In this document: piece by piece, positions 29,463 through 38,167 of the stretch
Layout of the letters: each line of letters begins with the position of its first letter
Position numbering within the stretch: position 1 is the first letter of the stretch
Source: Streptomyces sp. NBC_00459
GTDB taxonomy: Bacteria; Actinomycetota; Actinomycetes; Streptomycetales; Streptomycetaceae
Assembly: GCF_036013955.1 (NCBI RefSeq)
Contig: NZ_CP107903.1
Span: 1,612,001-1,676,000, forward strand
Direction: 5' to 3'
DNA: 64,000 nt
Program-made: the position numbers and the translations under genes
The notes under the pieces: generated by a model
Database searches by the model: none
The model's input: only the letters and a program-made list of their open reading frames with translations
Told to the model about the DNA's origin: nothing

Positions 29463-31130
29463 GTGGCGGACGACGGTTTCGATTTCAGTCCCGGGGCGCA
29501 GGTGCCCCTGTCGGGCTCCGCGGGCCAGACGGCGGCGACCTTCGCGCTGGCCTCGGCGGCCTACCGGGAGGACGACGAGGTCACCAAGATCCTGGAAGCC
29601 GACAACGAGTGGCACCAGTCGACGGTCAAGCCGCCCCGGGGCGCATGGGGGAAGATCTTCCGGCCCAAGCTCGGCGAGGCCTTCTCCCGGGCCGTGATCG
29701 ACCGCATGCTGGGCGCCGGCCGCAAGCCGCTCATCCAGTCCTTCGGCACCGAGCCGCAGGTCATCGTCGAGCACGCCCTCGCGGCCCACCGCATCCGGCG
29801 CGACCGCGACAACTGGCTCTCCGCGGTGACGGTGCTGTGCGGGGTGCTCTTCCTCCCCGGGCTTCTGCTGTGGCTGCTGGTCTTCGTCGGCCGCGCGAAC
29901 GTCTCCAAGCGCGCGGACAAGCGGGCCTCGGCCCTCGCCACCACTCTGCTGGTCGCCGTGGGCGCCTTCGCCGTGATCTTCCTGATCAAGATGCCGTTCA
30001 CCGGCTTCTGGGCCTGGTACGCACGCGCGTGCGTCGTCCTGCCGGTCGTCGGCTGGCTGTGGGCCAAGCAGATCTGCGAGCGCACCGCGCAGGACCTCCG
30101 CGACCGCTGGGCCGCCCTGCTGGCCGGCGGTGCCGTCGGCGCCAAGATCCCCGAGGCGGTGCCCGGCAGCCCCGGCGAGACCGCCGCCGAACACCTGCGC
30201 AAGGAGCTGGCCCGGCTCAGCGCCGAGCAGCAGTCCAACTCCGTCTTCTACGCCGGCCACAAGGGCATACTCGGCATGGGTACCCGGTGGGGCAACTGGC
30301 AGCTCGCCGAGAACCTGGTCCCCCGTGACCCGGCCAAGGAGATCCACCCCTTCCGCAGCTGGGACGTCATACGCGCGATCCACGACCAATTGCGCATGCT
30401 GGAGCGCGGCCCTCTCAACACCGGAGGGTTCCCGAAGCCGTCCCTGAAGCACTGGATCGTCACGCCCGTCGGCGCGGGCGCCAAGGAGGTCTCCCGGCCG
30501 AGCGGCACGGACGTGGACGCCTACATGATCAAGAACCACGCGATACAGGACATCTGCAACAAACAGCAGTTCGGCGACGGCCAGCGGCACTACCTCGGGG
30601 TCCAGTGGACGCTGTGGAGCGGGCAGTTGGTCATCACGATGCTCATCACGGTGACCGTGCTGCACGAGACGCTGCGCATCGAGCTGACCGGACACGCGCT
30701 CGGACCGGTGCACTCCCTCTTCACCAGCAAGCCCGCGGCCAAGGAGAAGGAGGTACAGAAGTCGGTGCGGTTCTGGGAGACCCGGAAGGTGAAGCTCCCG
30801 CTGGTCGACGCGGACGAGGTCGTACGGCTCGCCGCGCGCGCGCCGCTGACCTGGTACCCGCCGCTCCTGAACTGGCTCGGCGGCTCACTGGGCCTGCCGG
30901 AACCGTTCGGCCTGCGGCACTCCTGGGCGGAGCAGCCGTGGCCGCACCGCTTCATGGCCGACGACGTGATGCGGACGGCGACGCCGGTGCTGCGGGTCGT
31001 GCACGCGGCGGCGATCAAGGTCCTGGAGGAGAACGGCGTGGACACCGAGAAGTTCGGCAACCGCTCGTCGTTCCTCAGTACGGCGGTACAGGACCCGATG
31101 CCCAGGAAGGCCGACGTCTACGACGCGTAG
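29463..31130 (+). CDS. Large membrane protein of unknown function
   Basis: A 555-residue protein that I do not assign to a family. An N-terminal soluble region (MADDGFDFSPGAQVPLSG) precedes hydrophobic helices at about 120-145 and 160-205, and one near 385-405 (QLVITMLITVTVLHETLRI). Long soluble loops lie between and after. GTG at 29463 is chosen because GCGAGGGGG precedes it; an upstream ATG frame lacks a site. It sits alone on the plus strand with a palindrome cluster in front and a dispersed repeat behind. The C-terminal half is Trp-rich and well composed, so it is a real gene. Confidence 0.75.
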   Translation: MADDGFDFSPGAQVPLSGSAGQTAATFALASAAYREDDEVTKILEADNEWHQSTVKPPRGAWGKIFRPKLGEAFSRAVIDRMLGAGRKPLIQSFGTEPQVIVEHALAAHRIRRDRDNWLSAVTVLCGVLFLPGLLLWLLVFVGRANVSKRADKRASALATTLLVAVGAFAVIFLIKMPFTGFWAWYARACVVLPVVGWLWAKQICERTAQDLRDRWAALLAGGAVGAKIPEAVPGSPGETAAEHLRKELARLSAEQQSNSVFYAGHKGILGMGTRWGNWQLAENLVPRDPAKEIHPFRSWDVIRAIHDQLRMLERGPLNTGGFPKPSLKHWIVTPVGAGAKEVSRPSGTDVDAYMIKNHAIQDICNKQQFGDGQRHYLGVQWTLWSGQLVITMLITVTVLHETLRIELTGHALGPVHSLFTSKPAAKEKEVQKSVRFWETRKVKLPLVDADEVVRLAARAPLTWYPPLLNWLGGSLGLPEPFGLRHSWAEQPWPHRFMADDVMRTATPVLRVVHAAAIKVLEENGVDTEKFGNRSSFLSTAVQDPMPRKADVYDA

Positions 31131-31162
31131 GCCTCCGGCGGTTCGGCGGAGCGGGTCGGTGG

Positions 31163-31240
31163 GGTGGCCGTCTCCGGGGGCTGCGCCCCCAGACCCCGCT
31201 CCGGCCCTGAACGGGCCTTGTCCTCAAACGCCGGACGGGC
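31163..31240. repeat. Streptomyces dispersed palindrome, copy C
   Basis: CGGGGGCTGCGCCCCCAGACCC hairpin followed by CTCAAACGCCGGACGGGCTG, between two convergent genes (555-aa membrane protein and HIT protein). The same modules as copies A, B and D. Confidence 0.85.
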
Positions 31241-31250
31241 TGGGGGGTGC

Positions 31251-31826
31251 CTAGACCAGGCTGGAGGTGCCCGGGCCCGCGCTCGACGGCCACGCCTCCG
31301 CCAGCATCTTCCTGGTGTCCCCCAGCAGCTGCGGCAGCACCTTCGTGTGGCCCACCACCGGCATGAAGTTCGTGTCGCCGCCCCAGCGCGGGACGATGTG
31401 CTGGTGCAGATGGGCCGCGATGCCCGCGCCCGCCACCGTGCCCTGGTTCATCCCGATGTTGAAGCCGTGCGCCCCGGACGCCCTGCGCAGTGCCGTCATC
31501 GCCTGCTTGGTCAGCTCGGCCAGTTCGGCGGTCTCGGAGTCCGTCAGGTCCGTGTAGTCGGCGACATGCCGGTACGGCACGACCATCAGATGGCCGCCCG
31601 TGTACGGGTACAGATTCAGCACGGCGTAGACCTGCTCGCCACGCTGGAGGACGAGGCCATCCTCGTCGGACTTGGCCGGGATCGAGCAGAAGGGACAGCC
31701 GTCGTCGGCGCCTGGACCGGTGGGCTTGTTCTCGCCCTGGATGTACGCCATCCGGTGAGGCGTCCACAGGCGCTGAAAGGCGTCCTGCGTCCCGACTCCG
31801 ATCTGCTGCTCCGGCTCACTCGTCAT
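31251..31826 (-). CDS. HIT-family nucleotide hydrolase/phosphorylase
   Basis: A 191-residue protein with the HIT triad AAHLHQHIVPRW, a zinc-type CPFC pair near residues 44-47 and GGHLMVVPYRHVADYTDL. The actinobacterial relative next to pgsA (Rv2613c type) is an Ap4A phosphorylase, so dinucleoside polyphosphate cleavage is the likely role. ATG at 31826 (MTSEPEQQIG) is chosen; ATG at 31838 is possible. In mycobacteria it sits between thrS and pgsA; here a K+ channel, a membrane protein and EF-G2 intervene. Confidence 0.9.
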   Translation of the reverse strand: MTSEPEQQIGVGTQDAFQRLWTPHRMAYIQGENKPTGPGADDGCPFCSIPAKSDEDGLVLQRGEQVYAVLNLYPYTGGHLMVVPYRHVADYTDLTDSETAELAELTKQAMTALRRASGAHGFNIGMNQGTVAGAGIAAHLHQHIVPRWGGDTNFMPVVGHTKVLPQLLGDTRKMLAEAWPSSAGPGTSSLV

Positions 31827-31905
31827 GCCATGCAGCATATTGCTTCGCCCATATGGAGCGTGTCGCCGGGGCACACACCGGGACACCCGCGGCCAAGCTG
31901 GCGGA

Positions 31906-32589
31906 ATGGACGACGACAGCCGCACGAAACGCTGGGAGCGGCGCACCGAGGTCCCGCTCGGGGTGGCGTCGCTGCTCTTCCTCGCCGCGTACGCGGTCCG
32001 CGTACTCGCCCTCGATCCGTCCGGCGTCGGACAGGTCCTCTGCCTGGCCGCGCTGCTGGCCGCCTGGGCGGTCTTCGCGCTCGACTACGCGGTGCGCTGG
32101 CGGCTGAGCGGCGACGGCACCCGGTTCGTCCGCACGCACTGGCTGGACACCGTCGTCCTGTTGCTGCCGCTGCTGCGCCCGTTGCGGGTCGTCAGGGTGT
32201 ACGAGGCCGTTCTGCACCGGCGTGGCAGGCCCCGGCTCGCGCTGCACGCACGCGTGATCGTGTACGCCGGTCTGTCGGTGGCCCTGCTCGGGTTCACGGG
32301 CGCCCTGGCCGTGTACCAGCAGGAGCACGCCGAGCCCGGTGCGACGATCCGGACGTTCGGCGACGCGGTGTGGTGGACCTGCGCCACGCTCGCGACCGTC
32401 GGGTACGGCGATGTCGCTCCCGTGACCCCGGTCGGCCGGTTGGTCGCGGTGGGGCTGATGGCGTGCGGTCTCGCGCTGCTGGGCGCGGTGACGGGGTCGT
32501 TCTCGTCGTGGCTGCTGCAGGTGTTCTCGCGGGAGGACGCGCCGGCGCGGGACTCGCCCGGAGACAGCGAAGGGCCCCCGGGGAAGTGA
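31906..32589 (+). CDS. Two-pore-segment potassium channel protein
   Basis: A 227-residue membrane protein with helices at about 17-35, 42-62, 82-100 and 117-137, a pore loop with selectivity filter TVGYGD (164-169) and a final helix (175-200). The pattern is that of small voltage-gated-like K+ channels lacking a C-terminal RCK domain; the third helix has Arg residues (RPLRVVRV) like a weak S4. ATG at 31906 is used. Its last codons lie inside the terminator hairpin. Confidence 0.9.
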   Translation: MDDDSRTKRWERRTEVPLGVASLLFLAAYAVRVLALDPSGVGQVLCLAALLAAWAVFALDYAVRWRLSGDGTRFVRTHWLDTVVLLLPLLRPLRVVRVYEAVLHRRGRPRLALHARVIVYAGLSVALLGFTGALAVYQQEHAEPGATIRTFGDAVWWTCATLATVGYGDVAPVTPVGRLVAVGLMACGLALLGAVTGSFSSWLLQVFSREDAPARDSPGDSEGPPGK

Positions 32590-32604
32590 CTCCCCCGGGG
32601 GCCC
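32572..32604. terminator. Terminator overlapping the K+ channel stop codon
   Basis: GGGCCCCCGGGG (32572-32583) and its exact inverted copy (32593-32604). The left arm encodes the last residues (GPPGK) and the loop contains the stop codon, so the hairpin begins within the coding sequence. Confidence 0.85.
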
Positions 32605-32634
32605 GGACAGCTCCCGATCGGATCCGAGTCCGGT

Positions 32635-32682
32635 CAGATCCGCGTTCGATCAGATCCGCGTTCGATCAGATCTGCGTCCGCT
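32635..32682. repeat. 16-bp tandem repeat at the thrS 3' end
   Basis: Two exact units of CAGATCCGCGTTCGAT (32635-32650, 32651-32666) plus a third degenerate unit (32667-32682) that encodes the last thrS codons. The first two lie beyond the stop. A slippage duplication of the gene end is the simplest reading. Confidence 0.85.
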
Positions 32683-34642
32683 CCTCCACGACCTTCGCGA
32701 TCTTCGCGAGGGCGTCCGCGAAGGGGATGCCGTTCTCCTGCGAACCGTCCCGGTAGCGGAAGGACACCGTGTCACCGTTCATGTCGTCGTCGCCGACGAT
32801 GACCATGAACGGGACCTTCTGCTTCTGGGCGTTGCGGATCTTCTTCTGCATACGGTCGGACGACGAGTCCACCTCGACCCGCAGCCCCTGCTTCTTCGCC
32901 TCGGCGGCGAACTTCTGCAGGTACTCCACGTGCCCGTCGCCGATCGGGATACCGACCGCCTGGACCGGCGCCAGCCATGCCGGGAACGCGCCCGCGTAGT
33001 GCTCCAGGAGCACCGCGAAGAACCGCTCGATCGAGCCGAACAGGGCGCGGTGGATCATCACCGGGCGCTGCTTGGTGCCGTCGGGCCCCGTGTACTCCAG
33101 GTCGAACCGCTCGGGCAGGTTGAAGTCCAGCTGGACCGTCGACATCTGCCAGGTACGGCCGATCGCGTCCTTCGCCTGGACGGAGATCTTCGGCCCGTAG
33201 AAGGCCGCGCCACCGGGGTCGGGGGTCAGCGGCAGCCCCTGCTTCTCGGCCACCTGACGCAGCGTCTCGGTGGCCTCCTCCCAGACCTCGTCCGAGCCGA
33301 CGAACTTCTCCGGGTCCTTGGTGGACAGCTCGAGGTAGAAGTCGGTCAGACCGTAGTCGCGCAGCAGCCCGAGCACGAAGGTGAGCGTGCGGTCGAGTTC
33401 CTCCGCCATCTGCTCGCGGGTGCAGTAGATGTGCGCGTCGTCCTGGGTGAAGCCGCGGGCACGGGTCAGACCGTGCACCACGCCGGACTTCTCGTACCGG
33501 TACACGGTCCCGAACTCGAAGAGGCGCAGCGGGAGTTCACGGTAGGAACGGCCGCGGGCGTCGAAGATCAGGTTGTGCATCGGGCAGTTCATGGGCTTGA
33601 GGTAGTAGTCCACGCCCTCGTCGAGCTGCATGGGCGGGTACATGCCGTCGGCGTACCAGTCCAGGTGACCCGAGGTCTCGAAGAGCTTCCCCTTCGTCGC
33701 GTGCGGGGTGTAGACGAACTCGTAGCCCTCCTCCTCGTGCCGGCGGCGCGAGTAGTCCTCCATCACGCGGCGGATGATGCCGCCCTTGGGGTGGAAGACG
33801 GCGAGGCCGGAGCCGATCTGGTCCGGGATGGAGAACAGGTCCAGCTCGTTGCCCAGCTTGCGGTGGTCGCGCTTCTCGGCCTCGACGAGGAAGTCGAGGT
33901 GCGCCTTCAGCTCCTCCTTGGTGGGCCAGGCGGTGCCGTAGATGCGCTGGAGCATCGGGTTCTTCTCGCTGCCCCGCCAGTAGGCCGCGGCGTTGCGCAT
34001 CAGCTTGAACGCCGGGATGTTCCGGGTGGTGGGCAGGTGGGGACCGCGGCAGAGGTCCTTCCAGCACAGGTCGCCGGTCTTGGCGTCGAGGTTGTCGTAG
34101 ATGGTCAGCTCGCCGGAGCCGACCTCGACGTTCGCGCCGTCGTCGGTCGATGCGGAGCCCTTGATGCCGATCAGCTCCAGCTTGTACGGCTCCGACGCCA
34201 GCTCCTCGCGAGCCGCCTCGTCGGTCACCACACGGCGGGAGAACCGCTGCCCGCGCTTCTGGATCTCCTGCATCTTCTTCTCGATGACCTTGAGGTCCTC
34301 GGGCGTGAACGGCTTCTCGACGTCGAAGTCGTAGTAGAAGCCGTCCTTGACCGGCGGGCCGATGCCGAGCTTGGCCTCGGGGAACAGTTCCTGCACGGCC
34401 TGGGCCATGACGTGGGCGGTGGAGTGGCGAAGGATGTTGAGGCCGTCCTCGGAGGAGATCTCGACGGGCTCGACCTCCTCGCCGTCCGCCACCGCGTACG
34501 CGAGGTCCTTGAGCTCCCCGCCCACGCGCGCGGCGACGATCGAACGTTCGCCGGCGAAGAGGTCGGCGGCCGTAGTCCCCGTCGTCACCACGCGCTCTTC
34601 CCGCTCGGAATCGCGATGGATGATCACACGGACTTCTGACAC
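32666..34642 (-). CDS. thrS: Threonyl-tRNA synthetase
   Basis: Charges tRNA-Thr. The 658-residue protein has an N-terminal TGS domain, the editing domain with the [16 protein letters not shown] motif, the class II core with zinc-site [12 protein letters not shown] and [19 protein letters not shown], and the anticodon-binding domain ([19 protein letters not shown]). GTG at 34642 follows AGGAGAGA. Full length. No T-box-like leader is apparent in the 122 bases upstream. Confidence 0.97.
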   Translation of the reverse strand: MSEVRVIIHRDSEREERVVTTGTTAADLFAGERSIVAARVGGELKDLAYAVADGEEVEPVEISSEDGLNILRHSTAHVMAQAVQELFPEAKLGIGPPVKDGFYYDFDVEKPFTPEDLKVIEKKMQEIQKRGQRFSRRVVTDEAAREELASEPYKLELIGIKGSASTDDGANVEVGSGELTIYDNLDAKTGDLCWKDLCRGPHLPTTRNIPAFKLMRNAAAYWRGSEKNPMLQRIYGTAWPTKEELKAHLDFLVEAEKRDHRKLGNELDLFSIPDQIGSGLAVFHPKGGIIRRVMEDYSRRRHEEEGYEFVYTPHATKGKLFETSGHLDWYADGMYPPMQLDEGVDYYLKPMNCPMHNLIFDARGRSYRELPLRLFEFGTVYRYEKSGVVHGLTRARGFTQDDAHIYCTREQMAEELDRTLTFVLGLLRDYGLTDFYLELSTKDPEKFVGSDEVWEEATETLRQVAEKQGLPLTPDPGGAAFYGPKISVQAKDAIGRTWQMSTVQLDFNLPERFDLEYTGPDGTKQRPVMIHRALFGSIERFFAVLLEHYAGAFPAWLAPVQAVGIPIGDGHVEYLQKFAAEAKKQGLRVEVDSSSDRMQKKIRNAQKQKVPFMVIVGDDDMNGDTVSFRYRDGSQENGIPFADALAKIAKVVEERTQI

Positions 34643-34764
34643 CGGTCTCTCCTGACTGAAGGTGGGTGCGGCGCCATACCGGGAGCGCGCGCAGGTAGGG
34701 ATCGTACCGACCCCGACCCGCCCACCGCGAAACAGATAACCGGCGGCACCGCTCCCCCGCTCCC

Positions 34765-35988
34765 TCAGTCGTCCCCGCTGCACGCCTCCTCGAAGAAGTC
34801 GAGGTTCTCCTGCAGTGACTTCATCAGGCGGTCCCGCTCCGCCTCGTCGACCTGCACGGGTACGACGTCGGAGGCCTGTGTCAGCCTTCGGAAGCCGCCC
34901 CGGCTCTCCAGTCGGCCCTGTACCCGCACGGGCAGTCCGACCAGGTGGGCGTGGCCGGCGATCCGGTACGACTCCTCGTCCAGGGTCATCCGGACGTGCG
35001 GGATCTCGGCGCCGGCCAGCACCCGTAGGCGTACGGCGCCTTCGCCGCGCGGCCCCGACCGGCGCATCCGTACCACTGTGCCGGTGATCCGGACCGGCAC
35101 CGACGGTTCCTCGCGCAGGTAACGGCCACCGGCCGCGCGCAGGGCGGGCAGGTCGCCGGGGGAGAACTCGACGGGTTCGGTGCGGGCCGAGCAGCCCTCG
35201 GGGGTCTCCGCGCCGGGTGCCCACTCGACGGCGATCCGGGCGCCCTCCGTACCTCGTACGAGCGCGACGAGGGCCTCGGTCAGTTCGTGGCTGACGCCTG
35301 CCTCGACGGCGCCGTCGAAGGCGTCCATGCCGCCGGTGGCCCGGTGGTAGTCGATGGCTTCGCGGGCCGCGTACAGGGCCTGGTGGAGCCGTGCGGCGAG
35401 GGGGCGGCCCGTGCCGACGGGGACGAACGCGGTGAGGCTGCGCCCAGCGGGTGCGGCGCCGATGAGGACGTGTTCGAGGAGGGCGTCGGCGGTCCTGCGG
35501 TGGCGGGCGCCGTAGTAGCCGGCACGCGCGCGCGTGGCGAGTGCTCCGGCGAGCATCATCCGGCGGGCGGCCGAGCGCAGTTGTTCCTCGACGGGCCAGG
35601 AGGCGACGCCCGCGGGGCCGGTCGGGACGTCCCGCCACCAGCGGATCTCGTCGCTGGGCACGACGAGGCCGACGAGCACCTCGCGCGCGGAGGGCGACCC
35701 GCTGCGGGCGAGGGCCACGAGGGCCTCGGCGAGCAGGTCGTCGCTGTCGGGGAAGGCCCGGCTCTCGGGCACGAGGAGGCTCGTGCCGTTGCCGCCGGGC
35801 CCGGGTGGGGTCCAGCGTCCGTACCGTCCGACGGCTCCCCCGCGCCGCTGCCAGCCGTGCCGGCGCAGGAGGGCGCCGAGCACGGCGGGGTCGACCTGTT
35901 CGGGCGCGGGCGGGTCGTCGTGCCAGGGGGTGTCCACGGGGTGCGGCCGGACGGGCCGCAGGGGGTCCTCGGTGGGCCGGTGCGTCAC
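34765..35988 (-). CDS. Conserved protein of unknown function, partner of DUF4365 gene
   Basis: A 407-residue soluble protein I cannot assign. The first part (about 1-80) is Pro/Gly/Trp-rich; the middle is helical ([40 protein letters not shown]). Residues about 310-385 show alternating beta pattern ([40 protein letters not shown]) that could be an OB-like fold; this is inference. GTG at 35988 overlaps the DUF4365 stop by four bases (GTGA), so the two are translated together. No transmembrane segments and no signal peptide. Confidence 0.7.
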   Translation of the reverse strand: MTHRPTEDPLRPVRPHPVDTPWHDDPPAPEQVDPAVLGALLRRHGWQRRGGAVGRYGRWTPPGPGGNGTSLLVPESRAFPDSDDLLAEALVALARSGSPSAREVLVGLVVPSDEIRWWRDVPTGPAGVASWPVEEQLRSAARRMMLAGALATRARAGYYGARHRRTADALLEHVLIGAAPAGRSLTAFVPVGTGRPLAARLHQALYAAREAIDYHRATGGMDAFDGAVEAGVSHELTEALVALVRGTEGARIAVEWAPGAETPEGCSARTEPVEFSPGDLPALRAAGGRYLREEPSVPVRITGTVVRMRRSGPRGEGAVRLRVLAGAEIPHVRMTLDEESYRIAGHAHLVGLPVRVQGRLESRGGFRRLTQASDVVPVQVDEAERDRLMKSLQENLDFFEEACSGDD

Positions 35989-36551
35989 GGTCTGCCTCCC
36001 GTCCCGACGCGCGTCATGATCTCGCAGAGCGCGCGGTCGTCGAAGATGCGTGAGGTCGGTATCCGCACGGTGGTCCGGTACCGGCCGGTGGTCCGCTGTC
36101 CGGCGAGGTTGATCCAGTAGCAGCAGTGCCGCAGGTCGAGGCGGTCGTGGCCGGCGCTCAGCCAGTCGTCCTGCGAGCGCGGTACGAGCATCACGACCAG
36201 GATCTTGTGCACGGAGACCGGGGTGCGGGCGAGTTTCGTCAGGTGGGCGTTGTCGAGCGTGAAGGAGAAGTACGGGCCCGACGGGTTCGGTGCGATCTGG
36301 TACGTGCACTTCAGCTGGACCTTGATGGTGACCTCGTCGTCGACCGTGTGCCCGGGGGCGCCGTGGCTGACGTGCCAGTCGATGCCGTTGTCGGGGAACG
36401 GCTGGGACAGCGAGCAGCCGGCCGCCGCGGCGACGGCGTGCAGATAGCCCACCTGCAGTGTCTCCATGCAGGCGGTGGTGGCGAGGTTGCCTCGATGGGG
36501 TGCCGTCCGCTCGGGCAGCAGCCCGCCCCGTTCGGGCTGCGCTATCGCCAT
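35985..36551 (-). CDS. DUF4365 protein, nuclease-like residues
   Basis: A 188-residue protein with the DUF4365 pattern: an early Glu (E30), GIDW with D58, and VQLK with Q79 and K81. This D...QxK spacing matches the PD-(D/E)xK nuclease core; the family is little characterised. The C-terminal part has [14 protein letters not shown] at 36551 is chosen (GGAAGG 10 bases away); a TTG two codons earlier fits too. It is upstream of, and overlaps, the 407-residue gene, and is divergent from a DnaQ-like exonuclease. Confidence 0.78.
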   Translation of the reverse strand: MAIAQPERGGLLPERTAPHRGNLATTACMETLQVGYLHAVAAAAGCSLSQPFPDNGIDWHVSHGAPGHTVDDEVTIKVQLKCTYQIAPNPSGPYFSFTLDNAHLTKLARTPVSVHKILVVMLVPRSQDDWLSAGHDRLDLRHCCYWINLAGQRTTGRYRTTVRIPTSRIFDDRALCEIMTRVGTGGRP

Positions 36552-36719
36552 GACCAAGTGCCTTCCAAACCAGGTGATTTACGGTGACAGGCTGGTGAAG
36601 TGCGTAAACCTGTATCTCTGTTGTCTCCTTCCGGCGTACGGCGCAAACAGCCCGGGTATCACCAAACAGGCAGAAGACGGTGCGTCAGCTGCCGCGGGTG
36701 AACGAGGAGTTGCATAGGT

Positions 36720-37445
36720 ATGACGTGCTGGTACGAGGGCCCCTTGGCCGCGTTCGACACGGAGACCACGGGTGTGGACGTCGAGACCGACCGGATCGTG
36801 TCGGCTTCCGTCGTGGTCCAGGAAGGTCCGGCCATCCGGCCGCGGGTCAGCCGCTGGCTGATCAACCCGGGTGTTCCCGTGCCCGCTTCGGCGACGGCGG
36901 TGCACGGGCTGACGGACGAACATCTGCAGCGCAACGGCCGCTGGCCGGCCCCTGTGATGGAGGAGATAGCCCGGGCGCTGGCGGAGCAGGCGGCGGCGGG
37001 CCGCCCGCTGGTCATCATGAACGCGCCCTTCGATCTGACCATGCTGGACCGGGAGTTGCGCCGCCATCGCGCCTCGTCGCTCGACCGCTGGTTCGACTCG
37101 AAACCGCTGCTGGTGCTGGATCCCCGGGTCCTGGACAAGCACCTGGACCGCTACCGCAAGGGCCGCCGCACCCTCACCGACCTGTGCGCGCACTACGGCG
37201 TCACACTGGAGGGCGCCCATGACGCGGCGGCGGACGCGACGGCCTCGCTGGAGGTCGTACGGGCGGTCGGGCGCCGTTTCGCGACCCGGCTGGAGCGCCT
37301 CTCCCCCGCCGAACTGCACACGCTCCAGGCGGTCTGGCACGCGGCGCAGGCGCGCGGTCTGCAGGCGTGGTTCGCGAAGAGCGGTACGCCGGAGGCGGTG
37401 GATCCGGCGTGGCCGCTGCGTCCGGAGATGCCGGCGGCGGCCTAG
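36720..37445 (+). CDS. DnaQ-like 3'-5' exonuclease (DEDDh)
   Basis: A 241-residue exonuclease-fold protein with ExoI FDTETTG (D13, E15), ExoII NAPFDLTMLDRE, and ExoIII HDAAADA (His and Asp). All catalytic residues are present, so it should be active on DNA or RNA 3' ends. It lacks polymerase or BRCT extensions, so it is a free-standing RNase T/DnaQ-type enzyme, not a known Pol III epsilon in an operon. ATG at 36720 has GAGGAG upstream. A 168-base divergent gap separates it from the DUF4365 gene. Confidence 0.88.
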   Translation: MTCWYEGPLAAFDTETTGVDVETDRIVSASVVVQEGPAIRPRVSRWLINPGVPVPASATAVHGLTDEHLQRNGRWPAPVMEEIARALAEQAAAGRPLVIMNAPFDLTMLDRELRRHRASSLDRWFDSKPLLVLDPRVLDKHLDRYRKGRRTLTDLCAHYGVTLEGAHDAAADATASLEVVRAVGRRFATRLERLSPAELHTLQAVWHAAQARGLQAWFAKSGTPEAVDPAWPLRPEMPAAA

Positions 37446-37482
37446 CCGGCCGTACGACAGCCGGCAGATGCACAAGAGCATG

Positions 37483-37512
37483 AAAAAAACCGGTCCGTCG
37501 ATGACGGACCGG
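37483..37512 (-). terminator. Rho-independent terminator of tRNA-Val
   Basis: CCGGTCCGTC and GACGGACCGG pair around GAT. On the minus strand the stem is followed by seven T (37489-37483), directly downstream of the tRNA. This is one of the few T-run terminators in the window. Confidence 0.9.
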
Positions 37513-37523
37513 CCTTCTCCCGG

Positions 37524-37595
37524 TGGGCGATACTGGGTTCGAACCAGTGACCTCTTCGGTGTGAACGAAGCGCTCTCCCACTGAGCTAATCGCCC
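37524..37595 (-). tRNA. tRNA-Val (CAC)
   Basis: Acceptor GGGCGAT/ATCGCCC, D arm TAGCTCAGTGGGAGAGC, anticodon arm CTTCG-TTCACAC-CGAAG (anticodon CAC), T arm with GGTTCGAACC. 72 bases, no encoded CCA. It is identical over 78 bases to the copy at 47699-47770 in the same direction. Confidence 0.97.
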
Positions 37596-37608
37596 GGGAA
37601 CGCACCGA

Positions 37609-37638
37609 ACAATACAGGTCCGGGCGGGCTTCGTTCAA
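37609..37638 (-). promoter_or_regulatory. Promoter of tRNA-Val
   Basis: On the minus strand TTGAAC (37638-37633), an 18-base spacer, and TATTGT (37614-37609). Start would be near 37602, seven bases before the tRNA. The -35 overlaps the stop of the SRPBCC gene. Confidence 0.7.
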
Positions 37639-38081
37639 ACCGCTTCGAGGTGGGCGGCCAGCCCGCGTCGTCCCGCGCGCATCATCAGGGCGTGGTTGGC
37701 GCGGAACAGCGGCCGTCCGGGGACGGCGAGGCGGCGCATCAGCGGCTTGGTGACGTCGACCTCCTGGTCGTAGTCGGCGAGGGTGCCGGAGCCGGTTTCG
37801 GTGAGCGTCCAGCGCGCCCAGCCGTCGAGGTCGCCGGTCATGGTGATCTCCAGGACTCCGGCCGCCGGGTCGCGGCGCGTCTCGCGTGCGGTGAAGGTCA
37901 GGTCGTACGGCAGCAGGGAGCGGATACGGACGACTCCGCTGGTGTCGTCGATGCGGTCGACCTCGCGCACCTGCGGCCACCAGCGGGGGTAGTCCTCGGC
38001 CTGTTCCAGGGCGTCGTAGACGTCGGCGAGCGGCGCGGCGAGGGTCCACTGGGTGTGGAAGCGGTAATGGCTCCAGTCCAT
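37635..38081 (-). CDS. SRPBCC/polyketide cyclase-like protein
   Basis: A 148-residue START/Bet v1-like fold protein (MDWSHYRFHTQWTLAAPLAD; EDYPRWWPQVREVDRI). Such proteins bind hydrophobic ligands; the ligand is unknown. ATG at 38081 is chosen because the sequence before it is not protein-like, though no strong ribosome site is visible. Divergent from the multi-pass membrane protein; 39 bases separate its stop from the tRNA. Confidence 0.85.
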   Translation of the reverse strand: MDWSHYRFHTQWTLAAPLADVYDALEQAEDYPRWWPQVREVDRIDDTSGVVRIRSLLPYDLTFTARETRRDPAAGVLEITMTGDLDGWARWTLTETGSGTLADYDQEVDVTKPLMRRLAVPGRPLFRANHALMMRAGRRGLAAHLEAV

Positions 38082-38167
38082 GCACAGAGTGTGCCCGCGC
38101 GGATCCGAGTACGTTCTGAGTACGCGCACTCATGCCGTACGACGTGACGCGGACCACACTCCATGGC

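Noticed and set aside
32583..34764. T-box riboswitch for thrS, also considered for alaS and hisS
   Set aside because: No long structured leader or T-box core sequence is visible; alaS and hisS start within operons.
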